From positions 2,170,001 to 2,234,000 of the forward strand of contig NZ_JBANRL010000001.1 in NCBI RefSeq assembly GCF_037154015.1: 64,000 nt of DNA, in the 5' to 3' direction. The stretch's first letter is position 1. Each line of letters opens with the position of its first letter. Below the pieces are notes generated by a model. It ran no database searches. It saw only the letters and a program-made list of their open reading frames with translations, and was not told where the DNA came from. A program made the translations under genes and the position numbers. Source of the stretch: Altererythrobacter aquiaggeris (GTDB lineage Bacteria; Pseudomonadota; Alphaproteobacteria; Sphingomonadales; Sphingomonadaceae). Below are positions 42,175-50,976 of this stretch, in pieces.

Positions 42175-43626
42175 ATGGCTGGCGTGGCAACGCCCGTGCT
42201 GACCGGACCGCTGCCTATGCGGCTCAAAATTATTCACGGGTTCGGTGCGGTCGCGTTCGGCGTCAAGGACACCGGCTTTTCATTTTTTCTGCTCATCTTC
42301 TATAATCAGGTGCTGGGGATGGACGCGGCACTGGTCAGCCTTGCCCTGCTGCTCGCGCTGTTGGCCGACGCTGTCATAGATCCTATTCTGGGCAACCTGT
42401 CCGACCGGACCTACACCCGCTGGGGACGCCGTCTCCCGTGGCTTTATGTCGCTCCTGTCCCGCTTGCCCTGGCATGGGTCATTTTATGGTCACCGCCCGG
42501 CGGCGAACCACCCAGTTTCTTGGGCTTGCTGGGTATCGCGATCGTCGTGCGTATGCTGCTGTCCGCCTGCGAAGTGCCTTCCGTGTCGCTGGTCCCCGAA
42601 TTGACTGCGGACTATGACGAACGGACCACCTTGTTCCGCTACCGTTATCTGTTTGGCTGGATGGGCGGCCTGTCGATGATGGTGCTCGCCTATACGGTAT
42701 TTATGCCCGGCTCGGAAGGTTTGCTGCAGAGCGACGGATATGCCGCGTTCGGCATTTTTGGTGCGGTTATGATCGTAATATCGGTCATAGGTTCGGCAGC
42801 GGGGCAGCACAGGCTTTTTGCACATCTGCCGGCGAAAAAACCGCCACCCTTCAGCATTGCAAACGCGTTTTCCGAAATCCGGGAAGCTTTCTCCGAAAAG
42901 GCCTTTCTGATTTTCGCCGCCGGCGGACTGGCGGCATATATCAGCCAGGGGATGACCTTTTCGATTTCCAATTATCTCAATCTGTTTGTCTGGCAATTCA
43001 GCAGCGCTGCACTGATGGCATATCCTGTCGTTCTGTTCGTTAGTGTGGTGATGATGTTCTTCATCGTCGGGCCGATGCACAAACGGCTTGGCAAACCCAT
43101 GAGTGCAGCCGTTGCAGCGATTGCGGCGCTGGTCATCACTTTCATACCCTATGGTCTGCTGTTGTCAGGGTTCTGGCCGCAGCCGGGATCGCTGGAGTCC
43201 ACAATCAGCCTCTACGCCTTTTTGATTTTCGGAAACATGTTTGGCGTCGTCGTGATGATCTCGGCATCATCCATGATTGCAGAGATTGTCGAAGCCTTCG
43301 AAGAGCGCACCGGACGCAGAAGCGAAGGGGCGTTTTATTCGGGTAACTGGTTGGTGCAAAAATGTGCAACCGGGCTCGGAATATTCCTGACAGGACAGGT
43401 TATATCCATTTCGCAGCTTTCAACCGATGCCAGTCCCGGCACTGTCCCGGACAATGTCATCAGCACGCTGGTGCTGCTTTATGGCGGCGCTTCTCTGGTG
43501 CTGGCGATCATCGCTGCATTCTGGCTCGGAAGGTTCCCGATCGACCGGGCGGAACACGAAGCAAGGATCGCAGCAATGAACAGTGCTGTGCGTGCCAGCC
43601 CCGACGGACCGGGCAGCGCACCTTGA
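42175..43626 (+). CDS. MFS transporter, GPH (glycoside-pentoside-hexuronide) type
   Basis: A 12-span transporter of about 483 residues. The start KIIHGFGAVAFGVKDTGFSFFLLIFYNQVL is the GPH family N-terminal helix, DPILGNLSDRTYTRWGRRLPWL the A-motif loop and PSVSLVPELTADYDERTTL a further GPH signature. These carriers move sugars or organic solutes by cation symport, and homologues often sit near catabolic gene sets. Starts are uncertain (TTG 42136, ATG 42175 or ATG 42217); all precede the same first helix. It is divergent from the acyl-CoA dehydrogenase pair and points toward the third acyl-CoA dehydrogenase. Confidence 0.9.
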   Translation: MAGVATPVLTGPLPMRLKIIHGFGAVAFGVKDTGFSFFLLIFYNQVLGMDAALVSLALLLALLADAVIDPILGNLSDRTYTRWGRRLPWLYVAPVPLALAWVILWSPPGGEPPSFLGLLGIAIVVRMLLSACEVPSVSLVPELTADYDERTTLFRYRYLFGWMGGLSMMVLAYTVFMPGSEGLLQSDGYAAFGIFGAVMIVISVIGSAAGQHRLFAHLPAKKPPPFSIANAFSEIREAFSEKAFLIFAAGGLAAYISQGMTFSISNYLNLFVWQFSSAALMAYPVVLFVSVVMMFFIVGPMHKRLGKPMSAAVAAIAALVITFIPYGLLLSGFWPQPGSLESTISLYAFLIFGNMFGVVVMISASSMIAEIVEAFEERTGRRSEGAFYSGNWLVQKCATGLGIFLTGQVISISQLSTDASPGTVPDNVISTLVLLYGGASLVLAIIAAFWLGRFPIDRAEHEARIAAMNSAVRASPDGPGSAP

Positions 43627-43745
43627 GTCGCAAAGTTTAAGCGGGCGATTAAAACTTCCCTTGGCGAGCGTGCGAAGCTCTGGCACGGTTGGCCACAAGG
43701 GAATCGCAGATTCCAGTCCAATTCCGAACAAAGGATACCAGACCT

Positions 43746-45002
43746 ATGGATTTCGATCTTACTGAACGGCAAACCCATTGGCGCGACCGCGTGCGCGATT
43801 TCATTGAAGCGAATGTGCGTCCCAATATGGGCGTTTACAAACAGCAGGATGCCGAAGGGGACCGATGGAAAGTCATCCAGATCGTCGAACACATGAAGGC
43901 CAAGGCGAAGGCGCAGGGTATCTGGAACCTGTTCATGCCGCCGCAGTTTGGTCGCACGCACGTTGATGACACGTTTGAATTTAAAGGTCCGCACCTTTCC
44001 AATCTTGAATATGCGCTTTGTGCGGAAGAAATGGGCCGGATCGGCTGGGCGAGTGAAGTCTTCAACTGCTCCGCGCCCGATACCGGTAATATGGAAGTGT
44101 TTCACCGTTACGGCACGCGCGAGCAAAAGGATCAATATCTTGCGCCGCTGATGAATGGCGAAATCCGCTCTGCTTTCCTGATGACCGAGCCGGATGTCGC
44201 ATCCTCCGATGCGACCAACATTGAAACAGCCATTGTTCGGGACGGTGAAGAATATGTTATCAACGGCCGCAAATGGTGGTCGTCAGGCGCCGGTGATCCG
44301 CGCTGCAAAATCTCGATCCTGATGGGCAAGACCGACTTTGAAGCCAACCGCCACCAGCAGCAAAGCATGATCCTGATGCCGCTGGATGCCGAAGGTGTCA
44401 CTATCGAACGCCATCTGCCCGTGTTCGGGTATGACGATGCACCGCACGGCCATATGGAAATCTCGCTCAAGGATGTGCGCGTTCCTGCCAATGCCATGCT
44501 GCTCGGTGAAGGACGCGGTTTCGAGATCGCGCAGGGCCGTCTTGGCCCTGGCCGCATCCATCACTGCATGCGCACCATCGGTGTAGCCGAAGAAGCGATT
44601 GCCAAAATGGGCCGCCGGCTTCAGTCGCGTGTCGCCTTCGGAAAACCGATTTACAAGCATTCGATCTGGGAACAGCGGATCGCAGAAGCGCGCACAAACA
44701 TCGAGATGACCCGTCTGCTGTGCCTCAAGGCGGCAGACATGATGGACAAGGTCGGCAACAAGGCTGCGGCCCTCGAAATTGCGATGATCAAGGTGCAAGC
44801 GCCGAATATGGCGCTGAAAATTATCGATGATGCAATCCAGGCCCATGGCGGGGGCGGTGTGTCGGAAGATTACGGTCTGGCGCAGGCATATGCCCACCAG
44901 CGCACGTTGCGCCTGGCTGACGGTCCGGACGAAGTGCACAACCGCGCCATCGCCCGTATCGAATTTGCCCGTCATGCGCCCGACGGCGGCGCAGCACATT
45001 AA
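43746..45002 (+). CDS. Acyl-CoA dehydrogenase family protein (ACAD10/11-like)
   Basis: A 418-residue acyl-CoA dehydrogenase with the longer N-terminus seen in ACAD10/11-like enzymes. Motifs are [81 protein letters not shown] and [33 protein letters not shown]. The typical catalytic-Glu and FAD regions are intact. An alcohol dehydrogenase follows 12 bases later and an APH-type kinase after it. In animals ACAD10 and ACAD11 fuse such a kinase to this dehydrogenase; here they are separate genes. Confidence 0.92.
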   Translation: MDFDLTERQTHWRDRVRDFIEANVRPNMGVYKQQDAEGDRWKVIQIVEHMKAKAKAQGIWNLFMPPQFGRTHVDDTFEFKGPHLSNLEYALCAEEMGRIGWASEVFNCSAPDTGNMEVFHRYGTREQKDQYLAPLMNGEIRSAFLMTEPDVASSDATNIETAIVRDGEEYVINGRKWWSSGAGDPRCKISILMGKTDFEANRHQQQSMILMPLDAEGVTIERHLPVFGYDDAPHGHMEISLKDVRVPANAMLLGEGRGFEIAQGRLGPGRIHHCMRTIGVAEEAIAKMGRRLQSRVAFGKPIYKHSIWEQRIAEARTNIEMTRLLCLKAADMMDKVGNKAAALEIAMIKVQAPNMALKIIDDAIQAHGGGGVSEDYGLAQAYAHQRTLRLADGPDEVHNRAIARIEFARHAPDGGAAH

Positions 45003-45014
45003 GGAACTGCATAT

Positions 45015-46100
45015 ATGAAGGGCGCCATACTCGAACAGGCGGGCCGGGGTCTGGTGATCGGCGATCTGTCGGTTGCCAAACCCGGCCCGCATGAAGTGCT
45101 GATCCGGACATCCGCCTGCGGCTTGTGTCATTCGGACCTGCATTTCATCGACGGGGCCTATCCGCACGCCATGCCCGCAGTTCCCGGGCATGAAGCAGCA
45201 GGGATCGTGGAGCAGGTGGGCAGCGAGGTCCGCACGGTCAAACCGGGCGACCATGTCGTCACTTGTCTATCGGCGTTCTGCGGTCACTGCGAATTCTGCG
45301 TCACCGGCCGCATGGCGCTGTGCATGGGCGGCGATACGAGGCGTCAGAAGGGTGACGGTTCCCGGCTGATGCGCGGCGCCGAGCCGGTAAACCAGATGCT
45401 CAACCTGTCCGCCTTTGCCGAACAGATGCTGGTGCATGAACATGCCTGCGTTTCAATTGACAAGGACATGCCGCTCGACCGCGCAGCAATTCTGGGCTGC
45501 GCCGTCACAACCGGCGCTGGAGCCATCTTCAACGCTTGCAAGGTGGTCCCCGGTGAAACGGTAGCCGTGATCGGCTGCGGAGGTGTGGGACTGGCTGTCG
45601 TCAACGCGGCAAAAATTGCCGGAGCGGGCCGGGTGATCGCTGTCGATCCGATGGCGGAAAAGCGCGCGCTTGCCGAAGTATTGGGCGCAACCGATGTGGT
45701 TGATGCCATGGCCGAAGATGCCGCAGCACAGATAATCGAATTGACCGGCGGCGGCGTGCATCACGCTATCGAAGCTGTCGGCAGGCAGGCATCTGCCGAT
45801 ATGGCGGTCAAGGTCTTGCGGCGCGGCGGCACTGCGACCGTTCTGGGCATGATGCCGCTCGATTGCAAAGTAGGTCTGGGCGCGATGGATTTGCTTGGCG
45901 GCAAGAAATTGCAGGGCGCGATCATGGGGATGAACCACTTCCCCGTCGATCTGCCGCGGCTGGTGGATTTTTACCTGCGCGGGCTGCTTGATCTGGACAC
46001 GATCATTGCCGAGCGGATTTCGCTCGACCAGATTAATGCGGGTTTCGAAAAAATGCGCGGCGGACACAGCGCCCGCTCGGTTATTGTCTTCGACCAGTAA
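45015..46100 (+). CDS. Zinc-dependent alcohol dehydrogenase
   Basis: A 361-residue MDR enzyme. The catalytic-zinc site is CGLCHSDLHFIDG with GHEAAGIVEQVG, and the structural zinc is held by the Cys cluster CGHCEFCVTGRMALC. The NAD-binding AVIGCGGVGLAVVNAAK is near residues 188-205. It belongs to the class III-like group and probably oxidises a primary or secondary alcohol, maybe an omega- or hydroxy-acyl intermediate. AAGGA lies before ATG. It sits between the ACAD10/11-like dehydrogenase and the kinase. Confidence 0.93.
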   Translation: MKGAILEQAGRGLVIGDLSVAKPGPHEVLIRTSACGLCHSDLHFIDGAYPHAMPAVPGHEAAGIVEQVGSEVRTVKPGDHVVTCLSAFCGHCEFCVTGRMALCMGGDTRRQKGDGSRLMRGAEPVNQMLNLSAFAEQMLVHEHACVSIDKDMPLDRAAILGCAVTTGAGAIFNACKVVPGETVAVIGCGGVGLAVVNAAKIAGAGRVIAVDPMAEKRALAEVLGATDVVDAMAEDAAAQIIELTGGGVHHAIEAVGRQASADMAVKVLRRGGTATVLGMMPLDCKVGLGAMDLLGGKKLQGAIMGMNHFPVDLPRLVDFYLRGLLDLDTIIAERISLDQINAGFEKMRGGHSARSVIVFDQ

Positions 46101-46110
46101 GGACTGCGCG

Positions 46111-47178
46111 ATGGATTATGAGAAGGAAATGGTCGGCACTGTCGAAGTGCCCGAAAATGACCGTCTGGACGAAGCGAGGCTGACGCAGTGGATGGTTGCC
46201 AATGTCGAAGGCTTTGCCGGCCCCGTCACGATGACCAAATTCAAAGGCGGCCAGTCCAACCCCACTTACCGGCTCGACACGCCCGGTCAGTCATACGTCC
46301 TGCGCCGTCAACCGTTTGGCAAATTGCTGCCATCCGCCCATGCAGTGGACCGCGAGTACAAGGCGATGGCTGCACTTTATCCGACAGGCTTTCCGGTGCC
46401 GCGCGCCTATGGCCTGTGCGAAGACCCGGAAGTGCTCGGCTCGATGTTTTTCGTGATGGGTCTCGCTGACGGGCGGAGCCTGTGGGACGGCGCATTACCG
46501 GCATCAAATCCTGATGAACGCCGCGCAATCTACAATGCCATGATCGACACGATGGCCGACCTGCACATGACTGATCCCGCAACGATCGGGATGGGCGATT
46601 TTGGCAGACCGGATGACTATTGCGCGCGGCAGATTGCGCGCTGGACAAAACAGTACAGGCTCTCGGAAACAGAGACCATTCCGGAAATGGACCGGCTGAT
46701 CAAATGGCTCCCGACCACAATACCGCCGCAGCACGCATCGGCGATCGCGCATGGCGATTACCGGTTGGATAATCTTATCTTTCACAAAACCGAACCCGAA
46801 ATCATCGCGGTGCTGGATTGGGAACTATCGACACTGGGCGATCCGATTGCCGATTTTTCCTATCTGATGCTGAATTGGGTGAACGAGCCTGATGGCCGCG
46901 CAGGGATCGGCGGGCTGGATCACGCTGCACTGGGCATTCCGACTATGGCCGACGCTGTCGAGCGGTATGTCAAACGCACCGGTTTCCCCGTGCCACCGAT
47001 GGACTGGTACTTCGCTTATAATCTCTTCCGTCTCGCGGGGATTATCCAAGGCATTAAAAAGCGCGTGATCGACGGAACCGCATCCAGCGCGCACGCCAAG
47101 ACAATGTCCGAGCGTGTGGTTCCGCTTGTCCAGACTGCCTATAGCTTCGCGCTCAAAGCAGGTTTGAAAGAAGCCTAA
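46111..47178 (+). CDS. APH-type phosphotransferase family protein (ACAD10/11 kinase-domain-like)
   Basis: A 355-residue protein kinase-like phosphotransferase. Motifs are FKGGQSNPTYRLDTPGQSYVLRRQP (nucleotide lobe), AIAHGDYRLDNLIFHKTEP (catalytic Asp and Asn) and VLDWELSTLGDPIADFSYLM (metal Asp). Family members phosphorylate 4-hydroxyacyl-CoA in levulinate and related catabolism, after which a dehydrogenase-type partner removes the phosphate; antibiotic kinases are relatives. Its neighbour 1.1 kb upstream is an acyl-CoA dehydrogenase of the matching ACAD10/11 type. The stop overlaps the stop of a convergent subtilase gene by four bases. Confidence 0.9.
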   Translation: MDYEKEMVGTVEVPENDRLDEARLTQWMVANVEGFAGPVTMTKFKGGQSNPTYRLDTPGQSYVLRRQPFGKLLPSAHAVDREYKAMAALYPTGFPVPRAYGLCEDPEVLGSMFFVMGLADGRSLWDGALPASNPDERRAIYNAMIDTMADLHMTDPATIGMGDFGRPDDYCARQIARWTKQYRLSETETIPEMDRLIKWLPTTIPPQHASAIAHGDYRLDNLIFHKTEPEIIAVLDWELSTLGDPIADFSYLMLNWVNEPDGRAGIGGLDHAALGIPTMADAVERYVKRTGFPVPPMDWYFAYNLFRLAGIIQGIKKRVIDGTASSAHAKTMSERVVPLVQTAYSFALKAGLKEA

Positions 47179-49586
47179 AAGCCGCTCGACCAGCGAAGAG
47201 CCACACCCTTGTCATCGGGTGCGCCGGCAAAATGACCGGGCTCTTTGCGGTAGAAAAGACTGGCTGCACCGAAACCGCCCAGGACTTTGCCGCGCCAGGC
47301 TATTTCGCCCATAAGCTCGCGTCCTTCAGGGGCCAGCGAAAGTCGGCTTATGCCGTAAGCCGCTTTTTCGGTTGCGTAATCATACCCGACCGGTAGCTCG
47401 AGATTGAGACCGCCACCCACGACCCGAAGCGGCTGGGAGAGGCGGAAACCTAGCGAATCCGTCCGGCCGAACACGCCGCGTCGTTCAAGATCAAATGACC
47501 AACTGCGGCTGACGAATTCGGAGCCGCTAGTAATTACCCCGCCAGTTCTGGCACGCGAATAGCCTTGCCTCAGTGCTGCCCCCAAGCGCAAGCCATGGCC
47601 GATATCAAAACCCGCATTTGCGTCAAGAAACGCTGTTTGCGCTCCGCCCGCGCCCAAGGCATCATGGAAGCTGGCCCCGAGCACGGTCCGGGCTTCGGAC
47701 AGAACATTCACGCCCACACTTGCATCGAACGCACCCCAGTCGCGGTCAATGCTCGCGCCGAAACTGCTGGCATCGTTACTGACCTGGTCCTGTCCGGCCA
47801 AGCCGGCCTGCCGCATCACATTTGCCGAATAAGTTTGGCCATTTTCGACATTGACGGTCAGGCCATATTTGCCGATCTGGCGGCGAACGGCCAGCGTCAT
47901 GTCGGTGCCTCGCAGGAACCCCTCGTCACCCGTGGCCGATGCCGCAATCATAAAGGCGGGCCGATCCTGACCCTGGAGCTGTGCTACCAATCCGTCAGCG
48001 CCCTGCCTGAACGCAAAGCCTAGCTGCAAATCCGGTGCAATTTTAAAGGCAGCGCGCGCGGCCAGAATGCGGGCCTTTTCGGCATCGTCCTGCGATAATC
48101 TAAGCGAAGGCTCCCAATCCAGTCCGCCTGCCCGGCTGCCTTGGCTAAAGTTAAATGCCAGCGAGGCTGTCTCGTTGACGGAAGCATCACGGCGCCCCTG
48201 TATGCCAAGCGCCGGCGCCAGCGGCTGGCGGGCAGTTGCCGTGCGCAGATTCCGGCCGAAGTCATATTCAAACGCCCGTCCGTATTTATCCTGTACCAAG
48301 GTACCTATCAAAACGTTGGCGACCGCATCACCCATCGGGCCCGAAGTCGCACCTGTATTGTCGGCAAGCGCAAGCGCCATTGTTCCGCCTGCAAGTGCGG
48401 TCGTCCCCGAGGGTCTGAACGCGGCAGAAATGTCGAGAATTCCCCGGCCATAGAGGGCGTCCGCTCCTGCAGCGCCGGCATCGCGTGCGCTATTGAGCAA
48501 AATTTCGACGATCTGTGCGCCTGTCAGGTTCGGGAAAGCCTGCGCAAGCAAGGCAACAGCGCCCGATATCTGCGGCGCCGCAAAGCTCGTCCCTGAAAAC
48601 ACGTAAACAAATCGCGATCCGTCGGGGTTGGTTTCAATCAGAAGCTCGCCGTCTTTGTAAGTGCAGCATATCCCCTCGCCCAAAGCCGACAGGTATGATG
48701 CGCTCAGATCACCGGCCCGATTGCTGAAAGCCGATAAATTACCGTTATTGTCAACCGAGCCTGCAATGATGACATTCGTACCGCCCGCTTCCAGTAATCC
48801 GGCGCCGAACGGGTCGGGCTGGTTCGGATTGATTCCATCTTCGGTAGAATCGCCGTCATTTCCGGCGGCAACCACGATGACAACACCCGCCGCTGCAGCA
48901 TTCCTGACTGCCCGGCGCACATTGGCATTAGGCATGGAGCCGCCTAGCGACAAGTTGATAACTGTTGCACCTGCGCTGACGGCGCGATCAATTCCCGCCG
49001 CGATTGCCGTGTCGGTAAAGGAACAGCCGTCCAGGGGGTCGGTGCTATCCACACCGCTGGCGCAGCTCCCCGGCTCGTCACCGCGCAAGGCCAGAATGGT
49101 GGCACCAAATGCAATCCCGACCACGCCTGTGTTATTCAGACCCGCCGCTGCAACCAGCGCGACATTTGTGCCGTGATCGTCTTCCGCATTAACCGTGATA
49201 TTTGCGCCCACTACATTCGCTGACGCCGACGATAACCGGCCAGCAAATTCAGGACTATCGAGATCGATGCCGGTGTCGAAAATCGCAATCGTTTCGCCCT
49301 GCCCCGTCGCGCCGTTGTTCCATGCGGTTACCGCCCCGTGAAACGCCGGACCGTCAGATCGCCGATATTCCTGCGTATTGGTATTGACCGTGGTAATCAC
49401 AGGCGTCGGTGCGGGGCTGGGTGCCGGAGTGGGTGCCGGAGTGGGTGCCGGAGCCGGAGCGGAAATAACCCCGCCGCCGCCGCCGCCGCCTCCGCAGGCC
49501 GATACAAGGGCCAACATAGCCACGCCCGCGCTCAATTTAACGCATGATACAACGCGGCGTTGACCAGACGAGGTCCGTTTATCCAT
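47175..49586 (-). CDS. Subtilisin-like (S8) autotransporter, lipoprotein-type signal
   Basis: An 803-residue surface protease. The N-terminus has a lipobox-like LVSAC (Cys31), a poly-Gly run, then a Pro/Ala/Thr spacer of short repeats. The S8 catalytic triad is intact: Asp104 (AIFDTGIDLDS), His138 (DDHGTNVALVA) and Ser334 (FSGTSFAAPQISG), with oxyanion Asn243 (AAGND). The last 300 residues are beta-strand-rich and end in a terminal Phe, as in an outer-membrane autotransporter barrel. It would be exported, inserted in the outer membrane and act on the cell surface. Cys pairs near residues 175-190 and 305-310 may form disulfides. Confidence 0.92.
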   Translation of the reverse strand: MDKRTSSGQRRVVSCVKLSAGVAMLALVSACGGGGGGGGVISAPAPAPTPAPTPAPSPAPTPVITTVNTNTQEYRRSDGPAFHGAVTAWNNGATGQGETIAIFDTGIDLDSPEFAGRLSSASANVVGANITVNAEDDHGTNVALVAAAGLNNTGVVGIAFGATILALRGDEPGSCASGVDSTDPLDGCSFTDTAIAAGIDRAVSAGATVINLSLGGSMPNANVRRAVRNAAAAGVVIVVAAGNDGDSTEDGINPNQPDPFGAGLLEAGGTNVIIAGSVDNNGNLSAFSNRAGDLSASYLSALGEGICCTYKDGELLIETNPDGSRFVYVFSGTSFAAPQISGAVALLAQAFPNLTGAQIVEILLNSARDAGAAGADALYGRGILDISAAFRPSGTTALAGGTMALALADNTGATSGPMGDAVANVLIGTLVQDKYGRAFEYDFGRNLRTATARQPLAPALGIQGRRDASVNETASLAFNFSQGSRAGGLDWEPSLRLSQDDAEKARILAARAAFKIAPDLQLGFAFRQGADGLVAQLQGQDRPAFMIAASATGDEGFLRGTDMTLAVRRQIGKYGLTVNVENGQTYSANVMRQAGLAGQDQVSNDASSFGASIDRDWGAFDASVGVNVLSEARTVLGASFHDALGAGGAQTAFLDANAGFDIGHGLRLGAALRQGYSRARTGGVITSGSEFVSRSWSFDLERRGVFGRTDSLGFRLSQPLRVVGGGLNLELPVGYDYATEKAAYGISRLSLAPEGRELMGEIAWRGKVLGGFGAASLFYRKEPGHFAGAPDDKGVALRWSSGF
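49411..49491. repeat. Short tandem repeat in the autotransporter spacer
   Basis: A 12-base unit (GGGTGCCGGAGT) recurs several times with small variation, next to a run of CCG triplets. It encodes the Pro/Ala/Thr linker and the poly-Gly run on the minus strand. Such in-frame tandem repeats can change copy number by slippage and so alter spacer length. Confidence 0.7.
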
Positions 49587-49721
49587 GTGCAGTCCCTAAC
49601 TTGTCGCGGGCTATAGCATCGACTTATTAACCCGCAGGTGAACGGCAATAACTTGTGGCAGGGCCGACTTGCGGTTAGCAGCGGTGCTCACGACCGACCA
49701 TAGACCGGAGCCTTGCCCCAC

Positions 49722-50561
49722 ATGAACGATCAACTCTCTGCTGCCATCGAAACCGCCTGGGAAGATCGCGCGAATGTAAACCCTGGCTCTGAAGATGTGG
49801 CCGAAGTGGTTAATGAAGCGCTCGCAATGCTGGATAACGGCAGCGCCCGCGTTGCCCAGCCTGACGGCAACGGCGGCTGGCAGGTCAACCAATGGCTGAA
49901 AAAGGCAGTGCTCATGTCCTTTCGCCTGAATGACAACTCGGTGATGGAATACGGATCTGCCGGTACGCCAGCCTATGACAAGGTGCCGTCAAAGTTTGAT
50001 GGTTGGGGCGAAAACCGCTTCCGCGAGGCCGGCTTCCGCGTTGTGCCGGGTGCCGTTGCCAGACACGGCAGTCATATTGCCAAGGGCGTTGTCCTGATGC
50101 CCAGCTTCATAAATATCGGTGCCTATGTCGATGAAGGCACCATGATCGACACTTGGGCCACTGTCGGCAGTTGCGCGCAAATCGGGAAGAATGTCCATAT
50201 TTCGGGCGGTGCCGGAATTGGCGGCGTGCTGGAACCTCTGCAGGCGGGTCCGGTGGTAATCGAAGACGGCGCATTCATCGGTGCCCGCTCGGAAGTTGCC
50301 GAAGGGGTAATCGTGGGTAAAGGTGCAGTTCTTTCGATGGGCGTCTATCTTGGTGCTTCGACCAAGATTGTCGATCGTGCCACCGGTGAAATCCATGTCG
50401 GCAGAGTTCCCGACTATGCAGTGGTCGTGCCTGGCGCCTTGCCGGGCAAGCCGCTGCCGGATGGCACAGCGGGCCCGTCACTCTACTGCGCGGTGATCGT
50501 GAAGACCGTGGACGCGCAAACGCGGTCCAAAACCGCCATCAATGAATTGCTGCGAGACTAA
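49722..50561 (+). CDS. dapD: 2,3,4,5-tetrahydropyridine-2,6-dicarboxylate N-succinyltransferase
   Basis: DapD uses succinyl-CoA in the diaminopimelate/lysine route. The 279-residue protein has the N-terminal [14 protein letters not shown], the central [21 protein letters not shown], and a left-handed beta-helix of hexapeptides: [25 protein letters not shown], then [22 protein letters not shown]. The C-terminal [15 protein letters not shown] is diagnostic. ATG 49722 is three codons into the longest reading (TTG). It is divergent from the autotransporter and probably monocistronic with the small ORF after it. Confidence 0.97.
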   Translation: MNDQLSAAIETAWEDRANVNPGSEDVAEVVNEALAMLDNGSARVAQPDGNGGWQVNQWLKKAVLMSFRLNDNSVMEYGSAGTPAYDKVPSKFDGWGENRFREAGFRVVPGAVARHGSHIAKGVVLMPSFINIGAYVDEGTMIDTWATVGSCAQIGKNVHISGGAGIGGVLEPLQAGPVVIEDGAFIGARSEVAEGVIVGKGAVLSMGVYLGASTKIVDRATGEIHVGRVPDYAVVVPGALPGKPLPDGTAGPSLYCAVIVKTVDAQTRSKTAINELLRD

Positions 50562-50650
50562 TGATCGCACTGCATCGCAGCGGAACTATGCTAGACTGCA
50601 CTCGTAGTTCACGAATATCCGGATAGTTACATTTTTAGGAGATTACCGCC

Positions 50651-50968
50651 ATGGAACGTAAAGGCGACGAAGTTCATCTTGAGACAGACGAAGCGCGCGG
50701 CGGCGAGAGCCAGGGCACGATGCGCTGGGTTCTGGGCGTGGGTCTGTTTCTGGCGATTGCTCTCCTTTCGATTATCTGGATCACCGGCGCTTTGACGCAG
50801 GACCCTGTCGAAAGCGAAGCAACAGTAAGCGGCAAGATCGAGGCTGCCAACGAATCCGGCGGCGATGGTACTGACGGAATAGTCTCCGATAATGCAGACG
50901 ATCTGGAAACAGCGGTGCCGCAAACGGATGAAGCCGTGGGCACAATTGAAAACGAGACTGCCGAATAA
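50651..50968 (+). CDS. Single-pass membrane protein with acidic tail
   Basis: A 105-residue hypothetical. The N-terminal 24 residues are charged and cytosolic, one membrane helix follows (VLGVGLFLAIALLSIIWITGAL), and the periplasmic C-terminal 60 residues are acidic and low in hydrophobics (many Glu/Asp/Gly). GGAG stands well before the ATG. No family is recognised. It lies 89 bases after dapD on the same strand, and a convergent dipeptidase gene follows. Confidence 0.75.
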   Translation: MERKGDEVHLETDEARGGESQGTMRWVLGVGLFLAIALLSIIWITGALTQDPVESEATVSGKIEAANESGGDGTDGIVSDNADDLETAVPQTDEAVGTIENETAE

Positions 50969-50976
50969 CGCAGGGT

